From the NCBI RefSeq assembly GCF_004104075.1, contig NZ_QOVK01000014.1, positions 1-64,000 of the forward strand: DNA of 64,000 nt, in the 5' to 3' direction. The DNA comes from Leeuwenhoekiella polynyae (GTDB lineage: Bacteria; Bacteroidota; Bacteroidia; Flavobacteriales; Flavobacteriaceae). Numbering within the stretch: the first letter of the stretch is position 1; every line of letters starts with the position of its first letter. This document shows positions 9,687 through 17,699 of this stretch, one piece after another. The translations under genes were made by a program, and so were the position numbers. The notes below the pieces were generated by a model, which saw only the letters and a program-made list of their open reading frames with translations, had not been told where the DNA came from and did not search any database.

Positions 9687-10322
9687 ATGTCAACACCTTA
9701 TTTGAAAGAAGCTTGCGTAGAAACGCTTGATCAGGCACTTGCTGCCGAAGCTAAAGGAGCAGACCGTCTGGAGCTCTGCGCATACCTGGCTTTTGACGGA
9801 CTAACCCCTGCGCCCGACCTGATCAAAAAAGTTATAGAGCAGGTGAAGATTCCGGTTCGGGTGATGATCAGACCGCGTAACGGAGATTTTAAATATAACG
9901 AAGACGAACTGGAGCATATGCAAAAAGGCATAGAGTTTTGTAAAAAACTGGGTGTTGAAGGAGTGGTTTTTGGAGTGTTAAATCCTGACTCCACCTTGAA
10001 TCTGGAAGCTCTTGAGCAATTGACCAAGGTTGCAAAACCATTAAGCGTGGTCGTTCATAAAGCCATTGATGCCACGCCAGAACCTTTAGAGGCTTTAAAA
10101 CAGCTCTTAAAAATTAAAGGCATAGATACAGTGCTTACTTCAGGAGGCAGGTCTAATGCTTTTGACGGGTCAGAAACCTTGAAAACTATGATGGAATTGG
10201 CTGGAGATCAAGTTGAGGTTATGCCCGCAGGTAAAATTACCCAGTTTAACCTGCAGGAACTTCATGCACAATTGGGAGCCAAATTCTATCACGGGAGTCG
10301 CATTGTAGGCGAATTAAAGTAA
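9687..10322 (+). CDS. cutC: CutC-family protein (copper homeostasis family TIM barrel)
   Basis: 211 residues, no signal peptide, so cytoplasmic. The N-terminus reads KEACVETLDQALAAE followed by GADRLELCAYLAFDGLTP, the CutC family signature. A later VVFGVLNPD and VLTSGGRS complete the barrel pattern. Family members were named for copper tolerance, but many bacterial ones have no proven metal role. Here it sits inside a glycan-degradation operon (9 nt after GH20, 6 nt before the BNR gene), so a role in sugar metabolism is at least as likely. The biochemical reaction is unknown. Confidence 0.8.
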   Translation: MSTPYLKEACVETLDQALAAEAKGADRLELCAYLAFDGLTPAPDLIKKVIEQVKIPVRVMIRPRNGDFKYNEDELEHMQKGIEFCKKLGVEGVVFGVLNPDSTLNLEALEQLTKVAKPLSVVVHKAIDATPEPLEALKQLLKIKGIDTVLTSGGRSNAFDGSETLKTMMELAGDQVEVMPAGKITQFNLQELHAQLGAKFYHGSRIVGELK

Positions 10323-10328
10323 AAATAC

Positions 10329-11369
10329 ATGTTCAGGAGTTTTTTAGTATTTATAAGTCTTTTTGGTTTCTGTGCCTACGGACAAATACCTCAGGTTGAT
10401 GTTTTAGTTGATAGTTCTATTTTTGAAAAAGCTCCTTTTAAACAATGCCATGCTTCGACTCTGGTTGAAGCCGCAAATGGAGATATTCTTGCTGCCTGGT
10501 TTGGTGGGGAATACGAGCGGCATCCTGATGTAAGTATTTATCAAAGTACAAAAACTGATACAGGCTGGTCAAAACCTTTAAAAATAGCAGATGGTCAAAC
10601 GGCAAATGATACCTTGACTTACCCAACGTGGAATCCTGTTTTATTTAAAAATACGGAAAATGATTTATTGCTTTATTACAAAGAAGGCCCCTCACCATCA
10701 ACCTGGTGGGGAAAGTTTAAGGTGTCTTTAGATGATGGTAAAACTTGGTCTTTACCAAAACAATTTCCGGACAGCATTTTAGGTCCTATAAAAAATAAAC
10801 CCATTCAATTAAAATCAGGTGTGATTGTGAGTCCGTCTAGTATAGAATCTGAAGATGGAGCAATCTGGAAGTCGCACATTGAGCTTTCTAGCGACGGGGG
10901 ATATACTTGGGAGCGCGTTGCTATTCCTTCAGCAGGTTCAGTTAAAGTGATTCAGCCTACTTTAATCAAACTTCCTGACGGAAATCTAAAAGCACTTTTA
11001 CGCAGCGATCAAAATTATGTTTTAGAAAGTGTAAGTACGGATAATGGTAAAACCTGGTCTGAAGCTAAAAAAGGAAAAATGCTCAATCCAAACAGTGGGA
11101 TTGATGCAGTTACGCTAGCTAACGAAAATTTTCTTTTAGTATACAATCCGGCTGAATCTGGAGCAGATTGGTCAGACGGGCGCAATAAATTGAATTTAGC
11201 TTATAGTACAGATGGCGAGAACTGGGAAGATGTTTTAAAACTTGAAGACGAGCCGGAAGGCGAGTTTAGCTATCCTGCGATTATACAAGATTCTAAGGGT
11301 TTTGTGCACCTCACATATACTCATAATCGTACAAAAATTAAATACCTCAAGTTGAGTTTCAAGAATTAA
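10329..11369 (+). CDS. BNR-repeat (sialidase-fold) secreted protein
   Basis: 346 residues with a signal peptide ending CAYGQ. Four Asp-box motifs of the S-x-D-x-G-x-T-W type mark a six-bladed propeller: SLDDGKTWS, SSDGGYTWE, STDNGKTWS and a shortened STDGENWE. The N-terminal segment LAAWFGGEYERHPDVSIY is characteristic of a widespread exo-alpha-sialidase-like family. The FRIP/YRIP arginine motif of classical GH33 sialidases is absent, so sialidase activity is doubtful; it may be another exo-glycosidase or a lyase-like enzyme. It is the last gene of the operon, and its stop overlaps the stop of the convergent regulator gene by 4 nt. Confidence 0.75.
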   Translation: MFRSFLVFISLFGFCAYGQIPQVDVLVDSSIFEKAPFKQCHASTLVEAANGDILAAWFGGEYERHPDVSIYQSTKTDTGWSKPLKIADGQTANDTLTYPTWNPVLFKNTENDLLLYYKEGPSPSTWWGKFKVSLDDGKTWSLPKQFPDSILGPIKNKPIQLKSGVIVSPSSIESEDGAIWKSHIELSSDGGYTWERVAIPSAGSVKVIQPTLIKLPDGNLKALLRSDQNYVLESVSTDNGKTWSEAKKGKMLNPNSGIDAVTLANENFLLVYNPAESGADWSDGRNKLNLAYSTDGENWEDVLKLEDEPEGEFSYPAIIQDSKGFVHLTYTHNRTKIKYLKLSFKN

Positions 11370-12118
11370 ACCAAGGTGAGTTTTATTCCCATTTCGCGAA
11401 TGCGTTCTGCATCTGATGCAGATAGCTCTTTATCAGTGATGATTTCGCTAATTTCATCCAGTTCGCAGATTTTAGCTAGACTGCGTTTGCCAAACTTTGA
11501 AGAGTCTGCCAGGAGAATGGTTTTCTGGGCGGCATCCATCATTTTTTTATTGAGAATCGCTTCTTCTATATTGGTAGTGGTGCACCCGTAATCAAGGTCA
11601 ATCCCGTCTACACCCATAAAAAACTGATGCGAAGAAATATGATTTAAAATATGTTCAGCATAATGACCAGTTACAGATCCTGAGCGATGGCGTATATTTC
11701 CGCCTAGCTGAATGATATCTATATCTTTATGTTTGATCAATTCTATCGCAACTAGTAGAGAAGATGTAATTACGTTTAGTTTTCCTTTCGGTTTTATCGC
11801 GCGACCTAATTGTTGAACGGTGGTTCCACTGGCAATAATTATAGAATCATTTTCCTGAATCCGATCAGCTGCAGCTTCGGCGATTAATGATTTTTCTGCA
11901 GCAGAAATATTTGCTTTCTCAACCACGTCACGCTCATTCATATATGGATTTTCTAGAGAAGCACCACCGTGTGTTCTGAAAAGTAATCCTTTGTCTTCTA
12001 GTAGTTTGAGGTCTTTTCTAATGGTTACTGCAGATACATCAAGTCGTTCACAAAGGGTTGCTACCTTGATGTGTTTTTCTTCTTTTAGTTGCTCTAGAAT
12101 CTGTTGATGTCTTTCCAT
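11366..12118 (-). CDS. glpR: DeoR/GlpR-family transcriptional repressor
   Basis: 250 residues. The N-terminal winged helix-turn-helix is clear (MERHQQILEQL, then VATLCERLDVSAVTIRKDL and GLLFRTHGGA). The C-terminal sugar-phosphate-sensing domain has IIASGTTVQQLGRAI and LLADSSKFGKRSLA. DeoR-family repressors respond to phosphorylated sugars or polyols; in glycerol operons the effector is glycerol-3-phosphate. It is divergent from glpD, with a 186-nt shared region containing TCGTT/AACGA-type inverted repeats, so I infer control of the glp operon and probably itself. It overlaps the end of the convergent BNR gene by 4 nt. The glpR name rests on context. Confidence 0.85.
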   Translation of the reverse strand: MERHQQILEQLKEEKHIKVATLCERLDVSAVTIRKDLKLLEDKGLLFRTHGGASLENPYMNERDVVEKANISAAEKSLIAEAAADRIQENDSIIIASGTTVQQLGRAIKPKGKLNVITSSLLVAIELIKHKDIDIIQLGGNIRHRSGSVTGHYAEHILNHISSHQFFMGVDGIDLDYGCTTTNIEEAILNKKMMDAAQKTILLADSSKFGKRSLAKICELDEISEIITDKELSASDAERIREMGIKLTLV

Positions 12119-12150
12119 ATAGAATACTTAATTCATTTTGTAGGGAGTTA

Positions 12151-12158
12151 CAAATATA
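12151..12158 (-). promoter_or_regulatory. -7 promoter box of the glpR-like gene
   Basis: The minus strand reads TATATTTG, an exact match to the Bacteroidota -7 consensus TAnnTTTG, 33 nt upstream of the start codon. No good -33 TTG is found at 17-23 nt spacing, so the call is tentative. Confidence 0.45.
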
Positions 12159-12207
12159 AGGTGTAGAAAATCAAATGAAAACTAGTTTCTTTTGATTTCG
12201 GTTTTGA

Positions 12208-12276
12208 TCGTTATTTTATTTAAACGAAATTTTAACTTTCGAAAATAATCGTTTTGTTTCATTATTTATATATTTG
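12208..12276 (+). promoter_or_regulatory. Promoter and candidate GlpR operators of the glycerol operon
   Basis: An exact -7 box TATATTTG lies at 12269-12276, 28 nt before glpD. Just upstream are TCGTT (12208-12212) and AACGA (12223-12227) as an inverted repeat, the palindrome TTTCGAAA (12237-12244), and TCGTTT (12249-12254), which mirrors AAACGA (12222-12227). DeoR-family proteins commonly bind TTCG/CGAA-containing repeats, and these sites cover the -33 region. Operator function is inferred. Confidence 0.5.
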
Positions 12277-12304
12277 TGTGTAATTAGTAATTTTTAAAAA
12301 CCAA

Positions 12305-13900
12305 ATGAAGCAGAATATTTTCAGTCGGGAGCATATTATAAGTGAACTGCCACAAGTCAAAAAGTGGGATGTGATCGTGATAGGTGGTGGGGCTACAGGA
12401 CTTGGTGTTGCGTTAGATAGCGTAACCAGAGGTTATAAAACATTACTACTAGAGCAGGTAGACTATGCAAAAGGAACTTCGAGCAGAAGTACAAAACTTG
12501 TTCATGGTGGAGTGCGTTATTTAGCACAGGGTAATATAGACTTGGTTAAAGAAGCTCTTTACGAACGTGGTCTTTTGGCTAAAAATGCGCCGCATTTGGT
12601 AAAGAATCAAAATTTTGTGATTCCTAATTATCGCTGGTGGGAAGGCATTTATTATACAATAGGTCTTAAGGCTTATGATTTTCTTGCCGGTAAACTGAGC
12701 TTAGGAAAATCAAAACACATCAATAAAACAAAAACAGTTGAGCGTCTTTCAACCTTGCGTCAAAAAGGACTTTACGGCGGTGTGGTTTATAGGGATGGTC
12801 AGTTTGATGACTCTCGTTTAGCTACAAACATCGCGCAGACTTGTATTGAAAACGGTGCAACATTGCTCAATCATTTTAAAGTAACAGATTTGTTACAAGA
12901 TGATCAGAAGCAAATTATAGGTGTAGAAGCGATAGATATCGAAACCAACGAAAGCTATACATTTTCTAGTGATCTGGTAATTAATGCTACAGGCGTGTTT
13001 ACAGATGAGATCTTACGTATGGAAAATGCGGAAGCTAAGAAGTCGGTTGTGCCTAGTCAGGGTGTACACTTGGTTTTTGATAAAAGCTTTTTGCCCGGTG
13101 ACGATGCGATAATGATCCCAAAAACAGATGATGGTCGCGTATTGTTTGCTGTGCCGTGGCACGATAAAGTTTTGGTGGGTACTACAGATACTAATCTTGA
13201 TGACCACAGTCTGGAGCCTCAGGCTCAGGAACAGGAGATTGAATTTATTTTGAAAACCTTCAATAATTACATTGAAAAGAAAGTTACGCGAGCCGATGTG
13301 AGAAGTATTTTTGCTGGGTTGCGCCCACTTGCTGCGCCCAAAGATTCTTCCGAAAAAACAAAAGAAATATCCCGAAGTCATAAAGTTATTGTTTCAGAAA
13401 CCGGTTTGATTACCATTACCGGTGGTAAATGGACGACCTATAGACGTATGGCTCAGGATACCATAAATAAAGCAATTTCGCTTAAAAAGCTACCGAAGAA
13501 AAAATGCCAGACAGAGCATTTAGAGATTCACGGAGCCATGCCTACTGAAAACAGAGAAAACCATATGTATATTTATGGAACCGATCAGAAAGGGATTACT
13601 AAATTGGTTGATGAAGATCTTTCTTTAGGTGAAAAATTACACCCCAGACTTCCATTTTTAAAAGCCGAAGTAATCTGGGCGGTACGATATGAGATGGCAC
13701 GTACTGTAGAAGATGTTTTGGCTAGACGGGTAAGAGCACTCTTTCTAGATGCTGCTGCTGCCCGTGATATGACCGCAGAAGTTGCTTCACTAATTGCAGG
13801 CGAACTCCATAGAGATGAGGGCTGGAAGCTTAATCAAATAGAAGAGTTTACAAAGTTGGCAAATCATTATTGCATAGATAGCAATACAGTTATCGCCTAA
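12305..13900 (+). CDS. glpD: Glycerol-3-phosphate dehydrogenase (FAD-dependent)
   Basis: 531 residues, full length for GlpD. The N-terminal FAD fold is DVIVIGGGATGLGVALD, followed by TSSRSTKLVHGGVRYL, which is diagnostic of the GlpA/GlpD family. The substrate-binding region has DGRVLFAVPWHDKVLVGTTD and the ITGGKWTTYRRMA motif. The C-terminal DAO_C-type helical domain begins near residue 400. The enzyme oxidises glycerol-3-phosphate to dihydroxyacetone phosphate at the cytoplasmic membrane and passes electrons to quinone. It is first in the glycerol operon and divergent from its likely repressor. A stable hairpin separates it from glpK. Confidence 0.96.
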   Translation: MKQNIFSREHIISELPQVKKWDVIVIGGGATGLGVALDSVTRGYKTLLLEQVDYAKGTSSRSTKLVHGGVRYLAQGNIDLVKEALYERGLLAKNAPHLVKNQNFVIPNYRWWEGIYYTIGLKAYDFLAGKLSLGKSKHINKTKTVERLSTLRQKGLYGGVVYRDGQFDDSRLATNIAQTCIENGATLLNHFKVTDLLQDDQKQIIGVEAIDIETNESYTFSSDLVINATGVFTDEILRMENAEAKKSVVPSQGVHLVFDKSFLPGDDAIMIPKTDDGRVLFAVPWHDKVLVGTTDTNLDDHSLEPQAQEQEIEFILKTFNNYIEKKVTRADVRSIFAGLRPLAAPKDSSEKTKEISRSHKVIVSETGLITITGGKWTTYRRMAQDTINKAISLKKLPKKKCQTEHLEIHGAMPTENRENHMYIYGTDQKGITKLVDEDLSLGEKLHPRLPFLKAEVIWAVRYEMARTVEDVLARRVRALFLDAAAARDMTAEVASLIAGELHRDEGWKLNQIEEFTKLANHYCIDSNTVIA

Positions 13901-13919
13901 TATTAATACAAATATCATC

Positions 13920-13945
13920 GCTCCTCAATGATAGTATTGAGGAGT
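13920..13945 (+). other. Intra-operon hairpin between glpD and glpK
   Basis: CTCCTCAAT (13921-13929) pairs perfectly with ATTGAGGAG (13936-13944) around a six-base loop, with a possible extra G-U pair. It is followed only by TTTAAC, so it is a poor terminator. It may be an mRNA stability or processing element that changes the glpK to glpD ratio. Confidence 0.55.
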
Positions 13946-13967
13946 TTAACCTTAAAACTTATATATA

Positions 13968-15461
13968 ATGGACCAGTTTATTTTAGCTCTGGATCAAGGG
14001 ACAACAAGTTCTCGCGCAATCGTTTTCGACAAGAAAGGTAGTATTGTTTCTATAGCACAGAAAGAATTTCAACAATATTTTCCCAAGCCGGGTTGGGTTG
14101 AGCATGATCCACAGGAAATCTGGTCTACCCAAGCAGGTGTAGCTGCAGAAGCAACTGTTTCTAAAGGTTTGAATGGGAAAAACATTGCAGGTATTGGGAT
14201 TACAAATCAACGGGAAACCGTTGTGGTTTGGGATAGAAATACTGGTGAGCCTGTTTACAATGCGATTGTATGGCAAGACAAGCGGACTGCTGATTATTGT
14301 GAAGAGCTGAAAGAGAGCGGTCAGGCAAAAATGATTCAGGAGAAAACAGGACTTGTTATTGATTCGTATTTCTCAGGGACTAAAGTAAAATGGATTTTAG
14401 ATAATGTTGAAGGTGCTCGTGAAAAAGCAGAAGCAGGTGATCTTATCTTAGGAACTATAGATACATGGTTGATCTGGAAATTTACAAAAGGCGATTTGCA
14501 TGTAACCGATGTAACTAATGCGTGTAGAACGCTTTTGTATAACATAAATACGATGGATTGGGATCCAGAGCTTTTAGAACTTTTTGGAATTCCAGAAAGT
14601 ATGCTGCCAGATGTAAAAGATTCTAGTGAAGTTTATGGTCACACAAAAACTACAGTATTTGCTTCTAAAATTCCTATTGCCGGTATTGCAGGAGACCAGA
14701 TGGCAGCTCTTTTTGGACAGATGTGCACTAAAAAAGGAATGGTAAAAAACACTTACGGAACAGGTTGTTTTATGTTGATGAATATTGGGGATAAACCCAT
14801 TATTTCTAAAAATAATCTGCTAACCACTGTAGCCTGGAGAATAAATGGAAAAACCGAATATGCTCTAGAAGGAAGTATTTTTATTGGTGGTGCTGTGGTG
14901 CAATGGTTACGAGATGGACTTGGTATTATTGCTAAATCTGAAGATGTGGAGCCGCTTGCAGAGTCTGTAGAATCTACAGATGGTGTTTATTTTATTCCTG
15001 CATTTGCCGGTCTTGGCGCACCGTATTGGAATCAAAAAGCAAAAGGAACCATTTTTGGTGTTACCCGAGGAACTACAGATGCGCACATAGCCAGAGCTTC
15101 TATTGAAGCGATTGCTTACCAAACTATGGATATTTTAAAATCTATGCAGGCAGATTCTGGTATTGAGATCAAAGAATTACGTGTAGATGGTGGAGCTTCG
15201 GTAAATGAAACACTTATGCAGTTTCAGGCAGATGTGTTGAATTCTATTACCGTTAGACCAAAAATCACCGAAACGACAGCTTTAGGAGCCGCATATCTTG
15301 CAGGTCTGGCTGTAGGTTTCTGGGAAAGTAAAGAAGAGATTCAAGAGATGTGGCAAGAAGATAAACGTTTTGAACCCAAAAAACCCAGAGCAGATGTTGA
15401 AGCGGGTATCAAAGGGTGGTATCGTGCTGTTAAAGCCTTAGAACATTGGACAAAACTTTAA
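13968..15461 (+). CDS. glpK: Glycerol kinase
   Basis: 497 residues, the normal length for GlpK. The FGGY-family N-terminus is [16 protein letters not shown]. Other landmarks are [46 protein letters not shown] and the FGGY C-terminal signature region with [20 protein letters not shown]. It phosphorylates glycerol with ATP in the cytoplasm, supplying glycerol-3-phosphate to GlpD. It is separated from glpF by only 10 nt. Nothing unusual is visible. Confidence 0.97.
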   Translation: MDQFILALDQGTTSSRAIVFDKKGSIVSIAQKEFQQYFPKPGWVEHDPQEIWSTQAGVAAEATVSKGLNGKNIAGIGITNQRETVVVWDRNTGEPVYNAIVWQDKRTADYCEELKESGQAKMIQEKTGLVIDSYFSGTKVKWILDNVEGAREKAEAGDLILGTIDTWLIWKFTKGDLHVTDVTNACRTLLYNINTMDWDPELLELFGIPESMLPDVKDSSEVYGHTKTTVFASKIPIAGIAGDQMAALFGQMCTKKGMVKNTYGTGCFMLMNIGDKPIISKNNLLTTVAWRINGKTEYALEGSIFIGGAVVQWLRDGLGIIAKSEDVEPLAESVESTDGVYFIPAFAGLGAPYWNQKAKGTIFGVTRGTTDAHIARASIEAIAYQTMDILKSMQADSGIEIKELRVDGGASVNETLMQFQADVLNSITVRPKITETTALGAAYLAGLAVGFWESKEEIQEMWQEDKRFEPKKPRADVEAGIKGWYRAVKALEHWTKL

Positions 15462-15471
15462 GACGTATAGA

Positions 15472-16203
15472 ATGACACCATTTATAGCAGAAGTAATAGG
15501 AACAGGACTGTTAATCCTTTTAGGAGGAGGTATAGTCGCAAACGATATTTTAAAAGGAACTAAAGGTCACGGTGGTGGGTGGATGACCATCACAACGGCT
15601 TGGGGGCTTGCAGTATTTGTAGGTGTAGTTGTTGCGGGACCTTATAGCGGAGCACATCTCAATCCGGCGGTTACCATAGGTCTCGCAGTTGGTGGTTTAT
15701 TTCCTTGGGCAGATGTGCCTACATACCTCGCGGCAGAATTTTTAGGAGCAATGATCGGTTCATCATTAGTATATCTGATGTATAAAGATCATTTTGATGC
15801 TACAGAAGACGGTGGGCTCAAGCGTGCAGTATTTTGTACAGACCCGGCCATTCCCAATAATTTTAGAAATATCATAAGTGAGATTCTGGGAACCTTTGTA
15901 TTGATCTTTTGTGTATTCTATTTTTCAGGAGCAGAAATTGTTGACGGAACCGGTACAAAAGTTGGTTTAGGATCTATAGGTGCAATTCCGGTTGCATTTG
16001 TAGTCTGGGGAATAGGGCTTTCTCTGGGCGGAACCACCGGTTATGCTATCAATCCTGCAAGGGATTTAGGACCGCGCATTGTTCACGCATTATTGCCTAT
16101 AAAAGGAAAAATAAATAGCGGATGGAGTTATGCCTGGATTCCAGTAGTAGGTCCTGTTATTGGTGCAGTTCTCGCAGCACTTCTTTATCTCACCTTAAAC
16201 TAA
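15472..16203 (+). CDS. glpF: Glycerol uptake facilitator (MIP/aquaglyceroporin)
   Basis: 243 residues, six membrane helices and the two half-helix NPA signatures: GAHLNPAVTIG near residue 64 and GYAINPARDLGPR near residue 193. The Asp in NPARD favours aquaglyceroporins over water-only channels. It lets glycerol cross the cytoplasmic membrane for GlpK to trap. It is placed directly after glpK and 18 nt before a predicted outer-membrane protein, giving a possible path across both membranes. Confidence 0.95.
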   Translation: MTPFIAEVIGTGLLILLGGGIVANDILKGTKGHGGGWMTITTAWGLAVFVGVVVAGPYSGAHLNPAVTIGLAVGGLFPWADVPTYLAAEFLGAMIGSSLVYLMYKDHFDATEDGGLKRAVFCTDPAIPNNFRNIISEILGTFVLIFCVFYFSGAEIVDGTGTKVGLGSIGAIPVAFVVWGIGLSLGGTTGYAINPARDLGPRIVHALLPIKGKINSGWSYAWIPVVGPVIGAVLAALLYLTLN

Positions 16204-16221
16204 TTTTCAGCTAAACTATTT

Positions 16222-17001
16222 ATGAAATTATTTAAATCGGCCTTAGTGCTGGTGTGTATTTTTGCACTTCAGCAACTACAGGCACAGGGAGACTTACGCT
16301 CATCAAATCTTGAAATCGTAGATTCAACTTCTTCAAAATACCAGCCTTTCGACTTTAATTTAAAAGTAAAGACGATGCACTTGTGGAAAGGCTTACGTGT
16401 AACTGATGCTCCGGTTGTTGATGTAGATCTCAATTATACCTCACGAGACGGAAAATTTAAAGCCGGTCTTTGGGGTGGTGCTGGTGTAACCGGTTATTAT
16501 ACCGAGTTTGATTATTATGCTTCATATAGTACAAACGGCTTTTCATTGGCAGTTTGGGATATCAATAACTCGAGTGATTTTCCAGATGCAGAGATTTTTG
16601 ATTACGATCGCAGTACAACTTCACATTTTGTTGATGTGACATTGGGATATCAGTTCAAGCCCATTCCGCTTAAATTATCGTGGAGTACAATAGTACAGGG
16701 TAGAGATACTTATATAACCAACTCCGAAAAATTGCGTAATGCTTTTTCTAATTATGTAGAAGCGAATTATGGCTTGATTCAAAAAAAGGATTGGTCGCTG
16801 AGTGCTTTTGTAGGAGGTGCTTTTTCATTTGAAAATGAGGCGCACTTTTATGGAGATCATCCTAATGTAACCAATTTGGGACTTATTTATACTAAAGAAG
16901 TAAGGGTGCTTAAAAAGTTCACTTTGCCTTTTGCAGCAACTGCAATGTGGAATCCTGAACAGGAATATGGCGCAATTGAAGTCGCAGTTACACTATTTTA
17001 G
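16222..17001 (+). CDS. Putative outer-membrane beta-barrel protein of the glycerol operon
   Basis: 259 residues with a signal peptide (basic MKLFK, hydrophobic core, cleavage after LQAQ). The mature part is rich in alternating aromatic/hydrophobic strands with short turns (YTSRDGKFKAGLWGGAGV, FVDVTLGYQFKPI), and the C-terminus ends EYGAIEVAVTLF with a terminal Phe, a common outer-membrane barrel signal. I do not recognise a characterised family. Position as the last gene of the glp operon suggests an outer-membrane pore or receptor for glycerol or a glycerol-containing compound; this is inference. Only 1 nt separates its end from the convergent potassium-uptake gene. Confidence 0.7.
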   Translation: MKLFKSALVLVCIFALQQLQAQGDLRSSNLEIVDSTSSKYQPFDFNLKVKTMHLWKGLRVTDAPVVDVDLNYTSRDGKFKAGLWGGAGVTGYYTEFDYYASYSTNGFSLAVWDINNSSDFPDAEIFDYDRSTTSHFVDVTLGYQFKPIPLKLSWSTIVQGRDTYITNSEKLRNAFSNYVEANYGLIQKKDWSLSAFVGGAFSFENEAHFYGDHPNVTNLGLIYTKEVRVLKKFTLPFAATAMWNPEQEYGAIEVAVTLF

Positions 17002-17002
17002 A

Positions 17003-17686
17003 CTAAGAGTTTATGAATTTTCTAATGTCTTTATTAGAACCATAAAGAACTAAGATGTCGCCTTGTTCGAGTAAAAGCTTGGGCGTGGCGACACTTTGTA
17101 CATCTATTATTGTTTTCTTCTTACCTATATTGGTTTCAACTTGAGCGTTTTTTAAGGTTGTTAAGACTAATAAATTATAACGCTCTCTAAACTGAACTTC
17201 CTCTACTGTTTTATTTGCATAACGCACAGGAAGTTTTACTTCTACAATACTGAAGTAATCATTCAATTCAAATGAATCAACAACACCGCGCATGCAAAGA
17301 CGTTTTGCCCAGCGTTCTGCACTCTCTTGTTCAGGGTGCACGATCTCGTCAACGCCAATAGCATTCAAGACATTTTCGTGCAAGGTATTAACTGCACGGC
17401 TGATGAGTTTTTTAACCTGTAAGTTTTTAAAGAGCGCTGTTACCATAACGTTGGTCCCCTGGTTTTCGCCAATGGCAACAATTACAATATCAGTATCTTT
17501 TAGCGGAAGCCCGCTAACTGTAGATTCATCGGTGGCATCTAGACAAATGGTATGCGTTATTTTTTCTTTTAATGCATCTACACGAGGCATTTTGATATCA
17601 ATCCCAATAACTTCATTTCCCTGAGCTGTTAATTTTTCAGCAAGAGATGCACCAAAACTTCCTAAGCCTATAATGATATATTTCAT
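17003..17686 (-). CDS. Potassium uptake regulatory subunit (TrkA/KtrA type, RCK domains)
   Basis: 227 residues, cytoplasmic. The RCK_N Rossmann fold is YIIIGLGSFGASLAEKLTAQG with the nucleotide-binding glycines and a following acidic residue (VIGID). A mid-chain DIVIVAIGENQGTN is also typical. The C-terminal 80 residues form a TrkA_C domain. It would bind NAD(H) or ATP and gate the membrane subunit encoded 13 nt upstream (17700-19442). One RCK_N and one TrkA_C domain match the KtrA layout rather than the double-length enterobacterial TrkA. Confidence 0.92.
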   Translation of the reverse strand: MKYIIIGLGSFGASLAEKLTAQGNEVIGIDIKMPRVDALKEKITHTICLDATDESTVSGLPLKDTDIVIVAIGENQGTNVMVTALFKNLQVKKLISRAVNTLHENVLNAIGVDEIVHPEQESAERWAKRLCMRGVVDSFELNDYFSIVEVKLPVRYANKTVEEVQFRERYNLLVLTTLKNAQVETNIGKKKTIIDVQSVATPKLLLEQGDILVLYGSNKDIRKFINS

Positions 17687-17699
17687 CTTCTAAATTCTT

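Noticed and set aside
10329-11369. Calling the BNR gene a confirmed GH33 sialidase (nanH)
   Set aside because: Asp boxes alone do not define sialidases; the FRIP-type arginine motif is missing.
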